DNA of 37,060 bases from an uncultured Clostridia bacterium (GCA_938009115.1 CALLHZ010000050.1:1-37060); one strand, 5' to 3'; counted from the stretch's first letter, positions 24,517-33,848 are shown. Made by a program: numbers and translations. Notes: generated by a model not told the origin, from the letters alone.

Positions 24517-25185
24517 ATGAGCGATCATCGGAGACTGGCTGTGGAAAATCCTCTTCTGGCGCCGCTGGGCGCTGAAACGATCCGAAAATGCCTTGAGGAT
24601 GGGCGTTTTGTGATCAAAAAATGGCAAAAGGGACAGCTGCTCCACTTGTCTGACGAATTGTGCGTCCGCATGGAGATCATTCTGGAAGGGAAGGTGGCGG
24701 TGGAACGGATCGATGAAGACGGAAACCTGATGGCGGTCGCGGAATTTTCCCGGCAAGAAATGATAGGCGGAAATCTGATTTTTTCGCGGACCCCTCATTA
24801 TCCTATGACGATCACGGCGAAGGAGGATACGGTGATCCTCAGTGTGGAAAAGGACCCGCTGCTTGCGTTGCTGTCCGAGTATCCGGCGTTTCTGAAAGCA
24901 TTTTTGGAATATATAGCAGATCACGCCGCGCTCCTGAGCGACCGGATCAAGCACTACGCCAACAGGACCATCAGGGAATGTCTCACAAATTTTCTGTTGT
25001 ATGAAAAAAAGCTTCAGGAGTCTGATTGCATCGTCCTGCCCATGACGAAAAAAGCCCTGGCCGAAAAGATCGGCGTACAGCGCACTTCGGTCTCAAGGGA
25101 ACTTGCAAAAATGGAGCAGGACGGACTATTGGTGTGCAGCGGAAGATCTATCGACATAAAGCCGGCTCTCACAGAGAACGAATAA
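24517..25185 (+). CDS. Crp/Fnr family transcriptional regulator
   Basis: 222 residues: an N-terminal cyclic-nucleotide-binding-like beta barrel (about 15-125), a dimer helix, and a C-terminal winged helix with the recognition segment AEKIGVQRTSVSRELAKM. There is no N-terminal cysteine cluster of the FNR type, so oxygen sensing by Fe-S is unlikely; heme- or NO-sensing relatives (HcpR-like, YeiL-like) are possible. The ATG at 24517 has GAGG 6 bases upstream; in-frame GTG and ATG codons further upstream are less well placed. Its neighbourhood with hcp, rubredoxin and a membrane Fe-S protein points to control of nitrosative-stress genes. The 3' end overlaps the convergent glycosyltransferase gene by 17 bases. 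Confidence 0.88.
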   Translation: MSDHRRLAVENPLLAPLGAETIRKCLEDGRFVIKKWQKGQLLHLSDELCVRMEIILEGKVAVERIDEDGNLMAVAEFSRQEMIGGNLIFSRTPHYPMTITAKEDTVILSVEKDPLLALLSEYPAFLKAFLEYIADHAALLSDRIKHYANRTIRECLTNFLLYEKKLQESDCIVLPMTKKALAEKIGVQRTSVSRELAKMEQDGLLVCSGRSIDIKPALTENE

Positions 25186-26401
25186 TGTCAGCCCAGATGC
25201 GCTTCGTATCCTGAAATCCCTGATAATGAGTTTCGACCAGGCTGTCGTACTTATCCAGTTCTTTCAGGATGTTTTGAAAGGATCTTGTACCGAAATATCT
25301 GCAGACGGAAGGGATCGTGGCTTTCAGATTTGCCCGCATGCTGTCGATGTGCGTCCGGTATGTATCTTTATCCGTGATATAGAGCAACAGCGGCTTATAT
25401 CTGATCCATCCCACGCAGGCCGCATGAAAGCGCCGGATCACTTTTTCGGAATTCCAGTGGATCGCCTTCAGCTTGGTGGGCAGCGTTCCGGAAAGAAGCT
25501 GGCTGTAGGCGCCGAAGCCGTCGTGAAAAGCGTAACAGGGAACCTTTCGGACGGTGCGGTCGCTTAGACAGGTGCTCAAGAACGTATCTTCACCCCGTGC
25601 GCAGGGAGGATTATAGAAAGGAAATACCCGTTCAGGTTTTGTCAGATTAAGGCAAAGGTTGGAACCGGAAATAAATTTTGCCTTGTTGATCTCGGGCACA
25701 TCGGATACGGAGGGAGCTTGCAGAATATCGGTATCCGCATAGGATACGCCACCGTTTTTGATGATTTTCCTGATATTTTCCCAATTGACGATATCATTGC
25801 TCAGCGCTTCGATGAATATCCGAAAATCGTTTTCCTGCAGGTGTTCGTTAAAGTCCAGATGCGGTATCGGTGAAATGTAGCCACAGTGGTATCCGTGGGT
25901 GATGTCTGCGTTCCGAATGTTGTCCAGATGGGTCTTCAGGACGTGCTGTCCGCTCCAGATCACCGTGTCCCGGTTCCTTGTGGCCGCCATCGGGTATTCA
26001 TCGTCATCCAGAAACAGCAGATAGTCGATATTGTTTTTCAATGCGTAATAAAGAATGATATTGCGCTGGGCGGCGTAGCCGCTCCCGAAAATCAGAGACA
26101 ATTCCTCCGGACTTGCCACACCCTGATCTGCCAGCTCAGATTTGATTTTTTCAACTTCTCCTATGCCGATAAAGTATTTGCCGTCAATGAGCCGCGCGAC
26201 GTCGGCGCTCATCTGGGTGTAGTCCGAGCGTTTGGTATTTTTGTATTTCAGATCGTAAGCTACAAATAGGTCGAGGCTTACTCTGTGGTCGTCGATCAGG
26301 CCGGATTCTTTCCAGTTGTAAACATAACTGCGCAGGATGCGCTGAAACTGCTTTCGGCCCGTGGCGAAGCCGATGCCGACTTTGATGTTGCCGTCTTTCA
26401 T
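25169..26401 (-). CDS. Glycosyltransferase-like protein (GT-A fold candidate)
   Basis: 410 residues, cytoplasmic, no signal or membrane helix. The N-terminal part begins VGIGFATGRKQF and leads to YLLFLDDDEYP (Asp132-Asp134), a D-x-D style site that binds metal and nucleotide-sugar in GT-A enzymes. A later CARGEDTFLS segment resembles the catalytic E-D pair seen after the DxD in GT2-like enzymes. The exact family is not recognised. The ATG at 26401 follows AAGGGGG with 6-base spacing. It stands alone with its own strong promoter; no polysaccharide or glycoprotein genes are adjacent. A link to surface or pilin glycosylation would be speculation. Confidence 0.6.
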   Translation of the reverse strand: MKDGNIKVGIGFATGRKQFQRILRSYVYNWKESGLIDDHRVSLDLFVAYDLKYKNTKRSDYTQMSADVARLIDGKYFIGIGEVEKIKSELADQGVASPEELSLIFGSGYAAQRNIILYYALKNNIDYLLFLDDDEYPMAATRNRDTVIWSGQHVLKTHLDNIRNADITHGYHCGYISPIPHLDFNEHLQENDFRIFIEALSNDIVNWENIRKIIKNGGVSYADTDILQAPSVSDVPEINKAKFISGSNLCLNLTKPERVFPFYNPPCARGEDTFLSTCLSDRTVRKVPCYAFHDGFGAYSQLLSGTLPTKLKAIHWNSEKVIRRFHAACVGWIRYKPLLLYITDKDTYRTHIDSMRANLKATIPSVCRYFGTRSFQNILKELDKYDSLVETHYQGFQDTKRIWADIIRSL

Positions 26402-26494
26402 ATCTTTCCCCCTTTATGCGATGTGACTGGGCGGCAGCCGGAAGGCCGCGCAAGGATAGCCGTTGTAAGGACATATGCAGATATTTAACGATTC

Positions 26495-26523
26495 ATTATA
26501 GCACATAAAACGCCGCATTTCAA
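26495..26523 (-). promoter_or_regulatory. Promoter of the glycosyltransferase-like gene
   Basis: On the minus strand TTGAAA (26518-26523), 17 bases, then a perfect TATAAT (26495-26500) with extended TGC. This is one of the best promoter matches in the window. The leader of about 87 bases contains a short GC hairpin (26431-26449). Confidence 0.75.
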
Positions 26524-26583
26524 AAAAGCGTGTTCACCGGGTGGCGTCATCGGCTTAATCTATGCGACAAATCACGAATTTGC

Positions 26584-26612
26584 TGTATATTTTTTTGTGG
26601 AACAAGTATAAT
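26584..26612 (+). promoter_or_regulatory. Candidate promoter of the c-di-GMP enzyme operon
   Basis: A perfect TATAAT (26607-26612) lies 35 bases before the ATG at 26647. The -35 at 17 bases is poor (TGTATA), so an activator or another sigma factor may be involved. Confidence 0.45.
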
Positions 26613-26646
26613 AAAACAATAGATTAAAGCGTATCTGGAGACTGGA

Positions 26647-29442
26647 ATGAGCAACGGCAGCAAAACGAAAAATAGCGACCCATCGTCCGTACGAAAACCC
26701 CTGAGCACTGCCATGGTGCTCATATTCAGCGCGCTGCTGGCTGCCGACGCTCTCTATATAGCCGGTGCCTGGGATTCCGCCATGCGTGATCAGTCCAAAG
26801 AAGCCATGGAATTGGCCGAGGCTGCCGAGGCAGGCATTTTGGAAGTCGATCCTTCCCTGATCGCAGGGATCGACCGGGGCGAGCTCCCGGCGGGATATGA
26901 TGTGCTCAAAGATAAACTCGCGTACTTGGTGCGGCTGGATAATGAGATCCGCTTCGCCTATATCCTGTACATGGATCAGGGAAACATTTACATCGCAGCG
27001 GATTCCGAGCCTCAGAGCAGTCCGGGCTATTCTCCTCCCGGGCAGCCGTATTATGAAGCGAATCCGGTCTACTACAGCGCTTTTTCCGGTGACAGCACCA
27101 TCGTTACCCCGCCTGTCCGGGACCGTTGGGGACACTGGGTGAGCGTTCTGGTCCCGGTCAAAAGTCCCGACACGGGAAAGACCATTGCTTTGTTTGGCGT
27201 CGATTTTCCGGCGGAGAATTGGCCGGAGCGTGCCATGTCCCGAGCCGTGGAAGCCGGACTGACGGTGGCCAGTGTTCTTTTGGTCGTATTGGTATTACAT
27301 ATCATCGCTTATCGGAACGCCCAGCTGCGGCGTGAGCGGAACAAACTTCTGGAATCAGAAGAGCGCCTGCAGGCCAGCGAAAAGATGTTCAGGACCATTT
27401 TCGACCAGGTACGGATGGGTGTGGCCCTAGTCCACAACGACCGCTTCATGAGTCCGGTATTCGGAGACTTCCCAACGGTCAATCCCCGCTTTCTGGAAAT
27501 CCTGGGGCAGAAGATCGATGATCTGGCCGGCCTGAAATGGGAAACGATCACCCATCCCGACGACCTGGCTGCCGACCTGGAGCAGTTTGCCCTTTTTAAG
27601 TCCGGACAGATACCGGGCTACAGCATGGAAAAGCGGTTCCTGAAGCCCGACGGAACCTGGGCCTGGGTGAACATGACGATCTCGCCTCTTTATCTGAGCA
27701 CCGGGACCGATGCGGTCCATCTGTGTGTGATCGAGGATATCCTGCATCGCAAGGCTATGGAGCAGACCCTCAAAGACAGCGAACGAAGCAAAGCGATCCT
27801 CCTGGACAACTTGCCCGGTATGGCATACCGCTGCCGGTATGACCGGGACTGGACCATGGAATTCGTGTCTCAGGGCTGCAAAGAGCTGACGGGCTACGAT
27901 CCGGAAAGTCTCCTCTACAACAGGGATCTCTCTTTTAATGACATGATCACGCCGGAGTACCAGCAATCTCTCTGGGAAGGATGGGAACGGGTTCTGGCCG
28001 TCCACGAGAAATTCCAGGAAGAATATCAACTCATCACTGCAGACGGGACCCGGAAATGGGTCTGGGAACAGGGACAGGGTGTGTATGACGAAAACGGCAA
28101 GCTGGTGGCTTTGGAGGGTATGATCCTTGATATCGATGACCGAAAAAAGCAGGAGCTGCGGCTTCGCTATGTGAACAACCACGACGGATTGACCGGACTT
28201 TATAACAGACATTACTTCCAGGAGCTGTTCGACCGGGACGCCGGCCGGGGCGGCCGCCGTGCCGTGATCCTGATCAATATCAGAAAGTTCAGCCTGGTGA
28301 ATACGGCCTACGGATATGCTTATGGGGACAGGCTTATTTTGGAACTCGGCGAAAAGCTTCAGGTCTTCATCAGCCCCGAACAAGTGTTGTGCCACATCTC
28401 CATTGACCGTTTTGTCCTGTATGTGAAAAGCGGCGCGGACCGTGGTCAATTGGAAGAACTGTGCGGAAAGATCGTCTTGATCCTGGAAGAGTCTTTGGCC
28501 CACCGGATCCTGGGGGCCAGCATAGGCGCCGTGGAAGTCGCCGAAGCCGGCTGCGATGCGGATACCGTGATCAAGAACGCAGCCATCGCCGCTTCTGAAG
28601 TTGCGGCGGATGAAAACTTTGGCTATCGCTTTTATGATGGCAGCATGGCGGAGGCCGTAGTCCGAGAGAGCGTTTTGCGAAACGAACTGGCGGCAGAAGC
28701 CTACGGCGGCGCGCTTCAGCGTCTGGAGCTGGTCTACCAGCCCATCGCCGCCGTTTCGGACAGTTCTGTGATCGGATTCGAGGCTCTGGCACGTTTCCAC
28801 AGCCATCAGTACGGGGCTGTGCAGCCCGCTGAGTTTATTCCCATCGCCGAGGAGACTCAATTGATCGTGCCCTTGGGGCGAATGCTCCTTCGGGAGGCCT
28901 GTCTTGCGATCCGGCGTTTTTCCGAAGAGTGCCATAAGCCCCTTTCCATATCAGTCAATGTGTCTGCTGTTCAGCTGCTGCGCGATGATTTCATCCCGGA
29001 GCTTCTGGAGATCCTTCGGGAGACCGGCGCAGACCCCGGATGCCTCGGGCTTGAATTGACGGAAACCGGTTTTGCCAGCACCTTCGATGAAATGAACAGA
29101 AGGTTCCGGGAGATCCGTAACGCGGGGATCAAGCTTTATATCGATGATTTCGGCATCGGATATTCTTCCCTGGCCCGGGAAGGGGAACTGAACGTGGACT
29201 ATTTGAAGATCGATAAATTCTTTATCGACAAGCTGATGGAGTGGGACCCGACGAAATTCATCACCCAGGACATCATTTCCATGGCTCATAAAATGGGGCA
29301 TATCGTCGTGGCAGAGGGTGTGGAGCATCCCCGGCAGCAGGAATTGCTGAAGGAATTCGGTTGCGATCTGTTCCAGGGGTACCTTTTCAGCAAACCGGTA
29401 CCGCCGGCGGAAGCGGTGGCTTTTCTAAACAAGTGCCAGTAG
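26647..29442 (+). CDS. Membrane c-di-GMP phosphodiesterase: PAS-PAS-degenerate GGDEF-EAL
   Basis: 931 residues. A membrane helix (about 20-40), an extracytoplasmic sensor region of roughly 160 residues and a second helix (about 202-222) are followed by two PAS domains (about 245-375 and 380-500), GGDEF and EAL domains. The GGDEF signature is replaced by SIDRF near residue 585, so cyclase activity should be lost. The EAL domain keeps EALAR (Glu712), NVSAVQL, ELTETGF, IDDFGIGYSSL, DYLKIDKFF and AEGVE, so phosphodiesterase activity is expected. The ATG at 26647 has GGAG 6 bases upstream. It is the first gene of an operon, 26 bases before a second c-di-GMP enzyme. Degenerate GGDEF domains often bind GTP as regulators; that role is inference here. 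Confidence 0.92.
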   Translation: MSNGSKTKNSDPSSVRKPLSTAMVLIFSALLAADALYIAGAWDSAMRDQSKEAMELAEAAEAGILEVDPSLIAGIDRGELPAGYDVLKDKLAYLVRLDNEIRFAYILYMDQGNIYIAADSEPQSSPGYSPPGQPYYEANPVYYSAFSGDSTIVTPPVRDRWGHWVSVLVPVKSPDTGKTIALFGVDFPAENWPERAMSRAVEAGLTVASVLLVVLVLHIIAYRNAQLRRERNKLLESEERLQASEKMFRTIFDQVRMGVALVHNDRFMSPVFGDFPTVNPRFLEILGQKIDDLAGLKWETITHPDDLAADLEQFALFKSGQIPGYSMEKRFLKPDGTWAWVNMTISPLYLSTGTDAVHLCVIEDILHRKAMEQTLKDSERSKAILLDNLPGMAYRCRYDRDWTMEFVSQGCKELTGYDPESLLYNRDLSFNDMITPEYQQSLWEGWERVLAVHEKFQEEYQLITADGTRKWVWEQGQGVYDENGKLVALEGMILDIDDRKKQELRLRYVNNHDGLTGLYNRHYFQELFDRDAGRGGRRAVILINIRKFSLVNTAYGYAYGDRLILELGEKLQVFISPEQVLCHISIDRFVLYVKSGADRGQLEELCGKIVLILEESLAHRILGASIGAVEVAEAGCDADTVIKNAAIAASEVAADENFGYRFYDGSMAEAVVRESVLRNELAAEAYGGALQRLELVYQPIAAVSDSSVIGFEALARFHSHQYGAVQPAEFIPIAEETQLIVPLGRMLLREACLAIRRFSEECHKPLSISVNVSAVQLLRDDFIPELLEILRETGADPGCLGLELTETGFASTFDEMNRRFREIRNAGIKLYIDDFGIGYSSLAREGELNVDYLKIDKFFIDKLMEWDPTKFITQDIISMAHKMGHIVVAEGVEHPRQQELLKEFGCDLFQGYLFSKPVPPAEAVAFLNKCQ

Positions 29443-29468
29443 TGGATCCCGGCCAGGGAGGGGTGCAA

Positions 29469-32171
29469 ATGACTCAGCTTCCTAATAAAAAAGTCATGTC
29501 TATACGTTATAAACTGATGATCGTCTTCGTCGCGGTGACCGTGGTCATGACGACGCTGATCAGCGCTCTGATTTTGCTGAGCTGGCGCGGTTCGGCCATT
29601 GCCAATGTGGAGGATAAGGCTGCCGAACTCAACCGGAGCATCACAGCGCAGATCGAAAATTTCCTGCAGGTCCCGTATCACATCAACGACGCCAACAGCC
29701 GCCTGATCGAAAACGGCACGGTGGATATGAATGATCCGGATGAAAGAGACCGCTTCTTTGTTTCCATCCTTGCGTCCCATAAAGATGATGTGTACAGCTT
29801 CGGCTACGGCAGCGCCGCAGGCGAGTATTACGGCGCCCGCCGCAATGAGGAAGGCTTCGTGCAGATCATGCGCAACAGCCCCGAAACCGGGGGACAGTCC
29901 TGGTATTACCATGTGACACAGGATCAGACGGCGGGTGATCTGGCGGTTCGGGCAGGCGTTTTCGATCCCCGCACCCGGGTGTGGTACCAGGCAGCGGAGA
30001 AAGCGGCGGGGCCCGTCTATTCGCCGATCTATAAACATTTCATCATGCCGGATCTGACTATTTCCGCTGGCTGGCCCATTTACAGCAAGTCGGGAACGCT
30101 GATGGGCGTCCTGGCGACTCATGTGATCCTGTCGGACATGAACAGCAAGCTGGAAGATTTCGTTTCGGACCTGGATGGATACGCCGCAGTGATCGAAACG
30201 GAGACCGGCGATCTGGTCGCCAATTCCAGCGGGCAGCCCAATTTTCAAATTCAGGAGAAAGATCAATTCCAGCGGCTCAGCCTGCAGAACGCAGATCTGG
30301 AGGTCCTGACGGCAGCATATAAAGAATATCTCAACAAAGGCCGATCCAGCTTTGCTCTGCACGACCAGGCAGGAACTTATTACTTGCAGTTTACGGATTA
30401 TTCCGATGGGGGCCTGCAATGGACAGTGATCACGGCTGTTCCCCAGGGACCCCTGCTGGCCGGCATCACTGAAAGCATCCGTAATGTCATCGCTATTATT
30501 ATCCTGCTTGTGCTGGCGTACATATTTGTGTACCTTCGTATCAGCAAAAAGCTGATTGCTCCTGTAGACGAGCTGACCCGCTCCGCAGCGCGCATCGCGG
30601 AGGGGGATATCCATCATCGTGCCAAGATCCAGCGGGATGACGAGATCGGAAAGATCGCCGCATCTTTCAATGCGATGGCCGACGTACTGGAGAAAATGCT
30701 GGAGAACCTCGAAGACAAAGTGCGGGAGCGCTCCTGGGAACTTGCGGCGAGCCGTGAACAGCTGCAGCTGATCCTGGATTCCACCGCCGAGGGCATCTAC
30801 GGTATGGATCACGACGGGCTTTGCACCTTCTGTAATGCAAAGGCGCTGGAGATGCTTGGATATGATTCTTCTGCCGATGTGCTGGGCAAAAACATGCATT
30901 GGCTGATCCATCACAGCAACCGCAGCGGTGCGCCCCTTCCGGAATCGGAATGCAAGATCTTCATCGCGCTGCGCTCCGGCCGGACCGTACGTTCCAGCGA
31001 TGAAGTGTTCTGGCGGAAAGACGGCACGTTTTTTGATGTGGAATACCACACCAGTCCGCAGTACAAGGGAGACGGCAACTATATCGGCGCGGTGGTCACA
31101 TTTATGGATATCACCGAACGCAAGGAGCGGGAATCCCAAATCGAATATCTGAGTTGCCACGATTCTCTGACCGGCCTGAAAAACCGTCGCTGTGCGGAGG
31201 ACAATATCAGAGTGCTGGATGTGCCGGAGAACTTGCCGCTGTCCGTCATCTTTGCCGATGTGAACGGGCTTAAGATCACCAACGATATCTTCGGACACGC
31301 CGCCGGGGACGAACTGATCCGCACGGGAGCTGAGGTGCTCAGCGCCGTTGCCCGGGAACGGGATATCGTGGCCCGAATCGGCGGAGATGAATACATCCTT
31401 GTGATGCCCAACACCGGCCGCGCAGAGGCTGACAAGGTCAAAAGGAAGATCATCCAGCGTATTTCCAGGCGGAAGATCCGCGCGATCAAATGCAGTATTG
31501 CCGTGGGCTATGAGACCAAGACCGATCCCGCGCTTGCCATGGAAGAACTGATCAACCGGGCCGAAAATGAAATGTACAAGCACAAGGTCCAAAGCAAGCG
31601 GCAATCCGGCATCGATTCGGTGGAAACGATCCTTGCGTCGCTGCACGAGGCCAGTCCAAGGGAACGGATCCATTCGGAAAACGTCAAAGCGTTGAGCCTC
31701 TCCATCGGGCAAAAAATGAACATGGATGCTTCGAGCCTGAAAAGGCTTGGAGAGGCGGCATACCTTCATGATATCGGAAAAATCGCATTTACCGAAGACC
31801 TGCTCAAGGGCACCAACCTGAGCAGCCAGGAAAAAATACGCATCCAGGAGCATTCCGTCGTGGGCTACCGTGTTTTGAATTTATTCGATGATACCCTGGA
31901 TCTTGCCGCCATGGTATACAGTCATCACGAAAATTGGGACGGCACCGGTTATCCCAAGGGACTGAAGGGCGAAGAGATCCCGCTGGAAGCCAGGATCATC
32001 AGAGTGGCGGAAACCTTTGACGCAAAGACCAATCCCAGCAGCGGAGGATCCGTTGAGAGGGAGAAAGCGGCGGAGATCATACAGGAGCTGTCCGGCTCCC
32101 GGTTCGACCCGGCCGTTGTCGCCGCTTTTGTTTCTGTAATTGAAAAGAAAGAGAAAGGGAGCCTGGAATGA
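29469..32171 (+). CDS. Membrane Cache-HAMP-PAS-GGDEF-HD-GYP c-di-GMP enzyme
   Basis: 900 residues. A membrane helix (about 17-37), an extracytoplasmic Cache-type sensor (about 40-335), a second helix, HAMP, PAS (about 430-560), GGDEF and HD-GYP follow in order. GGDEY (638-642) is intact, with an RERD inhibitory site exactly five residues before it, so cyclase activity with product inhibition is expected. HDIGK (767-771) and HHENWDGTGYP (819-829) are complete HD-GYP motifs, so hydrolysis is expected too. The ATG at 29469 follows GGGAGGGG with 5-base spacing; the open frame extends back into the previous gene but is not coding there. Its stop overlaps the next gene (ATGA). Which activity dominates cannot be read from sequence. 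Confidence 0.92.
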   Translation: MTQLPNKKVMSIRYKLMIVFVAVTVVMTTLISALILLSWRGSAIANVEDKAAELNRSITAQIENFLQVPYHINDANSRLIENGTVDMNDPDERDRFFVSILASHKDDVYSFGYGSAAGEYYGARRNEEGFVQIMRNSPETGGQSWYYHVTQDQTAGDLAVRAGVFDPRTRVWYQAAEKAAGPVYSPIYKHFIMPDLTISAGWPIYSKSGTLMGVLATHVILSDMNSKLEDFVSDLDGYAAVIETETGDLVANSSGQPNFQIQEKDQFQRLSLQNADLEVLTAAYKEYLNKGRSSFALHDQAGTYYLQFTDYSDGGLQWTVITAVPQGPLLAGITESIRNVIAIIILLVLAYIFVYLRISKKLIAPVDELTRSAARIAEGDIHHRAKIQRDDEIGKIAASFNAMADVLEKMLENLEDKVRERSWELAASREQLQLILDSTAEGIYGMDHDGLCTFCNAKALEMLGYDSSADVLGKNMHWLIHHSNRSGAPLPESECKIFIALRSGRTVRSSDEVFWRKDGTFFDVEYHTSPQYKGDGNYIGAVVTFMDITERKERESQIEYLSCHDSLTGLKNRRCAEDNIRVLDVPENLPLSVIFADVNGLKITNDIFGHAAGDELIRTGAEVLSAVARERDIVARIGGDEYILVMPNTGRAEADKVKRKIIQRISRRKIRAIKCSIAVGYETKTDPALAMEELINRAENEMYKHKVQSKRQSGIDSVETILASLHEASPRERIHSENVKALSLSIGQKMNMDASSLKRLGEAAYLHDIGKIAFTEDLLKGTNLSSQEKIRIQEHSVVGYRVLNLFDDTLDLAAMVYSHHENWDGTGYPKGLKGEEIPLEARIIRVAETFDAKTNPSSGGSVEREKAAEIIQELSGSRFDPAVVAAFVSVIEKKEKGSLE

Positions 32172-32740
32172 AAGAAGAAAGTATCAAAATCGTTGGTTTT
32201 ACGGGAAGTCTGCGGCGAGGCTCTTATAACAAGTCCGCTTTGCGGACCGCCGCGGCACTGCTGCCCGAAGGGACGGAGCTGGAGATCATCGACCTGTCCG
32301 GGCTGCCTTTCCTGAATGAAGACGTGGAGGCTGCCGGCGTTCCGCAGGCTGTTCTGCGCTTTAAGGAGCAACTGGCTGGCTGTGACGGTGTGCTGATCGC
32401 AACGCCGGAATACAATTATTCGATCCCGCCTGTTCTGAAAAACGCATTGGACTGGGCCTCCCGGGGCGACACGCCGCCGTTGTCCGGCAAACCGCTGGCG
32501 ATCATGAGTGCTTCGCCCGGTATGTTCGGCGGCGCCCGCGCGCAATATCATCTGAGACAGGTCTGCGTTCAGCTGAATCTGATCCCCTTGAACCGGCCAG
32601 AGGTCATGATCGCCGCAGCACATACGAAAATCAATGAAGAGGGCGTGCTGACAGACGAAAGATCCCGTCAGGCAGTCAAAGGTTTGCTGGAAGCGCTTGT
32701 TCGAGAAATTCGCAGGAATAAAGGTCGATCATATGAATAA
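32168..32740 (+). CDS. NADPH-dependent FMN reductase (flavodoxin-like)
   Basis: 190 residues of the NADPH:FMN/quinone reductase (ChrR/YieF-like) family, cytoplasmic flavoproteins that reduce FMN, quinones or metal ions. The phosphate-binding loop GSLRRGSYNKSAL follows the first strand, and TPEYNYSIPPVLKNALDW is the family signature over the flavin ring. The ATG at 32168 overlaps the stop of the c-di-GMP enzyme (ATGA), with AAAGGGAG upstream. Its own stop overlaps the start of the lipoprotein gene by 8 bases. Why a flavin reductase is coupled to c-di-GMP enzymes is unexplained; a redox signal is possible. Confidence 0.9.
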   Translation: MKEESIKIVGFTGSLRRGSYNKSALRTAAALLPEGTELEIIDLSGLPFLNEDVEAAGVPQAVLRFKEQLAGCDGVLIATPEYNYSIPPVLKNALDWASRGDTPPLSGKPLAIMSASPGMFGGARAQYHLRQVCVQLNLIPLNRPEVMIAAAHTKINEEGVLTDERSRQAVKGLLEALVREIRRNKGRSYE

Positions 32741-33848
32741 AATCAAAGTCCTTGCCCTGTTGTTTTTGCTGTTGCTTGCCTCCGGATGCGGCGCCGCCTC
32801 CCCGGACACAGACACTCCGCCGGACAGCGTACCTGTATCCATCGGCGTGGTGGATGCGTCCGAAGATGTGGTTCGGTGGGCGCAGTATGAGATCGAACAG
32901 TTGATAAGGATGCTGGAGGAAAGCGGTTTTCTCCCGACAGCAGAGCCGGAGACTGTATTCGTTGAAATTGCGGAAAGCCAGATCACCAATCTTCAATTGG
33001 AAAAAGAATTGCCATTTCATCAGAACGGCACACTGAGGCTGTACGCGCTGGATTTCCGGTTGCAGCCCGCAGCAACGATACCGGAAGGTATTTTTGTTCT
33101 GGACGAAGAAGGCTGGATCCCTTCGGCTCATAATTTCCGATATGCGGACGCAAACGGAGTTGAGTGTGAAAGCGGGCAGCTGTACCTTCTGATCAGCGAT
33201 GACGGCGCGACCCTGTCAAGTATAGGGATCCGCAGGGCGCAGGGGGGACTCACCGATGCGTGGTGCACGGATCTCCAGGCGTATTTCGGATATCCGCCGG
33301 GTGTCTGGTTTGATCATTCCCCGGAGGCCCTTCAATCGATCATGGATTACTGGGCGTGGGATGAGGAATGGAGCTTCACCATGCCAAACGAAGATTGGTA
33401 TGACGGGGATTGGAGCGTTGGGCTGGGGTATGCCCACGAGTGGGGTCTTGGCATTCCTTATGAATTTTTAGGGTGGGAGGATGCGCCGGCTCAGGATCTG
33501 GTTGCGTTGAGCTTTTCGACGGTCCGGAAGAGATCTTATGAAGGATTGACCGTTATCACCCTTGACGGCTTTTATGGGAATACGGAAGAAGGGATCGAAT
33601 TCGCGCCGATCCAGTACATTGCCTGTACGCAGCCGGACTGCGCGACTGCCCGGGGCATCTCTGTGGGCGACAGTGCTCAGGCTGTACGGGAAGCTTATCC
33701 GGAGGTCTATCCAAACGAAGATTGCCTGGTCTATGCGCCGGAAGGGACCAACCGGTCCATCCTGTTTGTCGTCCGGGACGGCGTTGTCGTGCAGATCGAT
33801 ATGGCTGACGGACTGGACGGACAATATACGGCACCGGCCGGGATCTGA
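32733..33848 (+). CDS. Lipoprotein of unknown function
   Basis: 371 residues. The N-terminus has Lys-rich MNKIK, a hydrophobic helix and the lipobox LASG|C (Cys at about residue 20), so it should be anchored outside the membrane. The central part is unusually rich in Trp, Asp and Glu (near residues 205-245). The C-terminal GISVGDSAQAVREAYPE resembles a short motif common in small secreted or lipoprotein domains of Bacillota. No enzyme signature is seen. The ATG at 32733 has AAAGG 8 bases upstream and overlaps the flavin reductase stop, so it is the last gene of the c-di-GMP operon. It could be a sensory partner of the Cache domain; this is only a guess. Confidence 0.82.
   Translation: MNKIKVLALLFLLLLASGCGAASPDTDTPPDSVPVSIGVVDASEDVVRWAQYEIEQLIRMLEESGFLPTAEPETVFVEIAESQITNLQLEKELPFHQNGTLRLYALDFRLQPAATIPEGIFVLDEEGWIPSAHNFRYADANGVECESGQLYLLISDDGATLSSIGIRRAQGGLTDAWCTDLQAYFGYPPGVWFDHSPEALQSIMDYWAWDEEWSFTMPNEDWYDGDWSVGLGYAHEWGLGIPYEFLGWEDAPAQDLVALSFSTVRKRSYEGLTVITLDGFYGNTEEGIEFAPIQYIACTQPDCATARGISVGDSAQAVREAYPEVYPNEDCLVYAPEGTNRSILFVVRDGVVVQIDMADGLDGQYTAPAGI

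Noticed and set aside
27427..28935. A 502-codon antisense frame within the EAL gene.
   Set aside because: Shadow of the EAL/GGDEF protein, without ribosome site or domain signature.
29286..31853. An 855-codon open frame antisense to the GGDEF/HD-GYP gene.
   Set aside because: It is a mirror of a gene with complete catalytic motifs; the translation has no recognisable domain and no ribosome site. Long antisense frames are common in GC-rich coding sequence.
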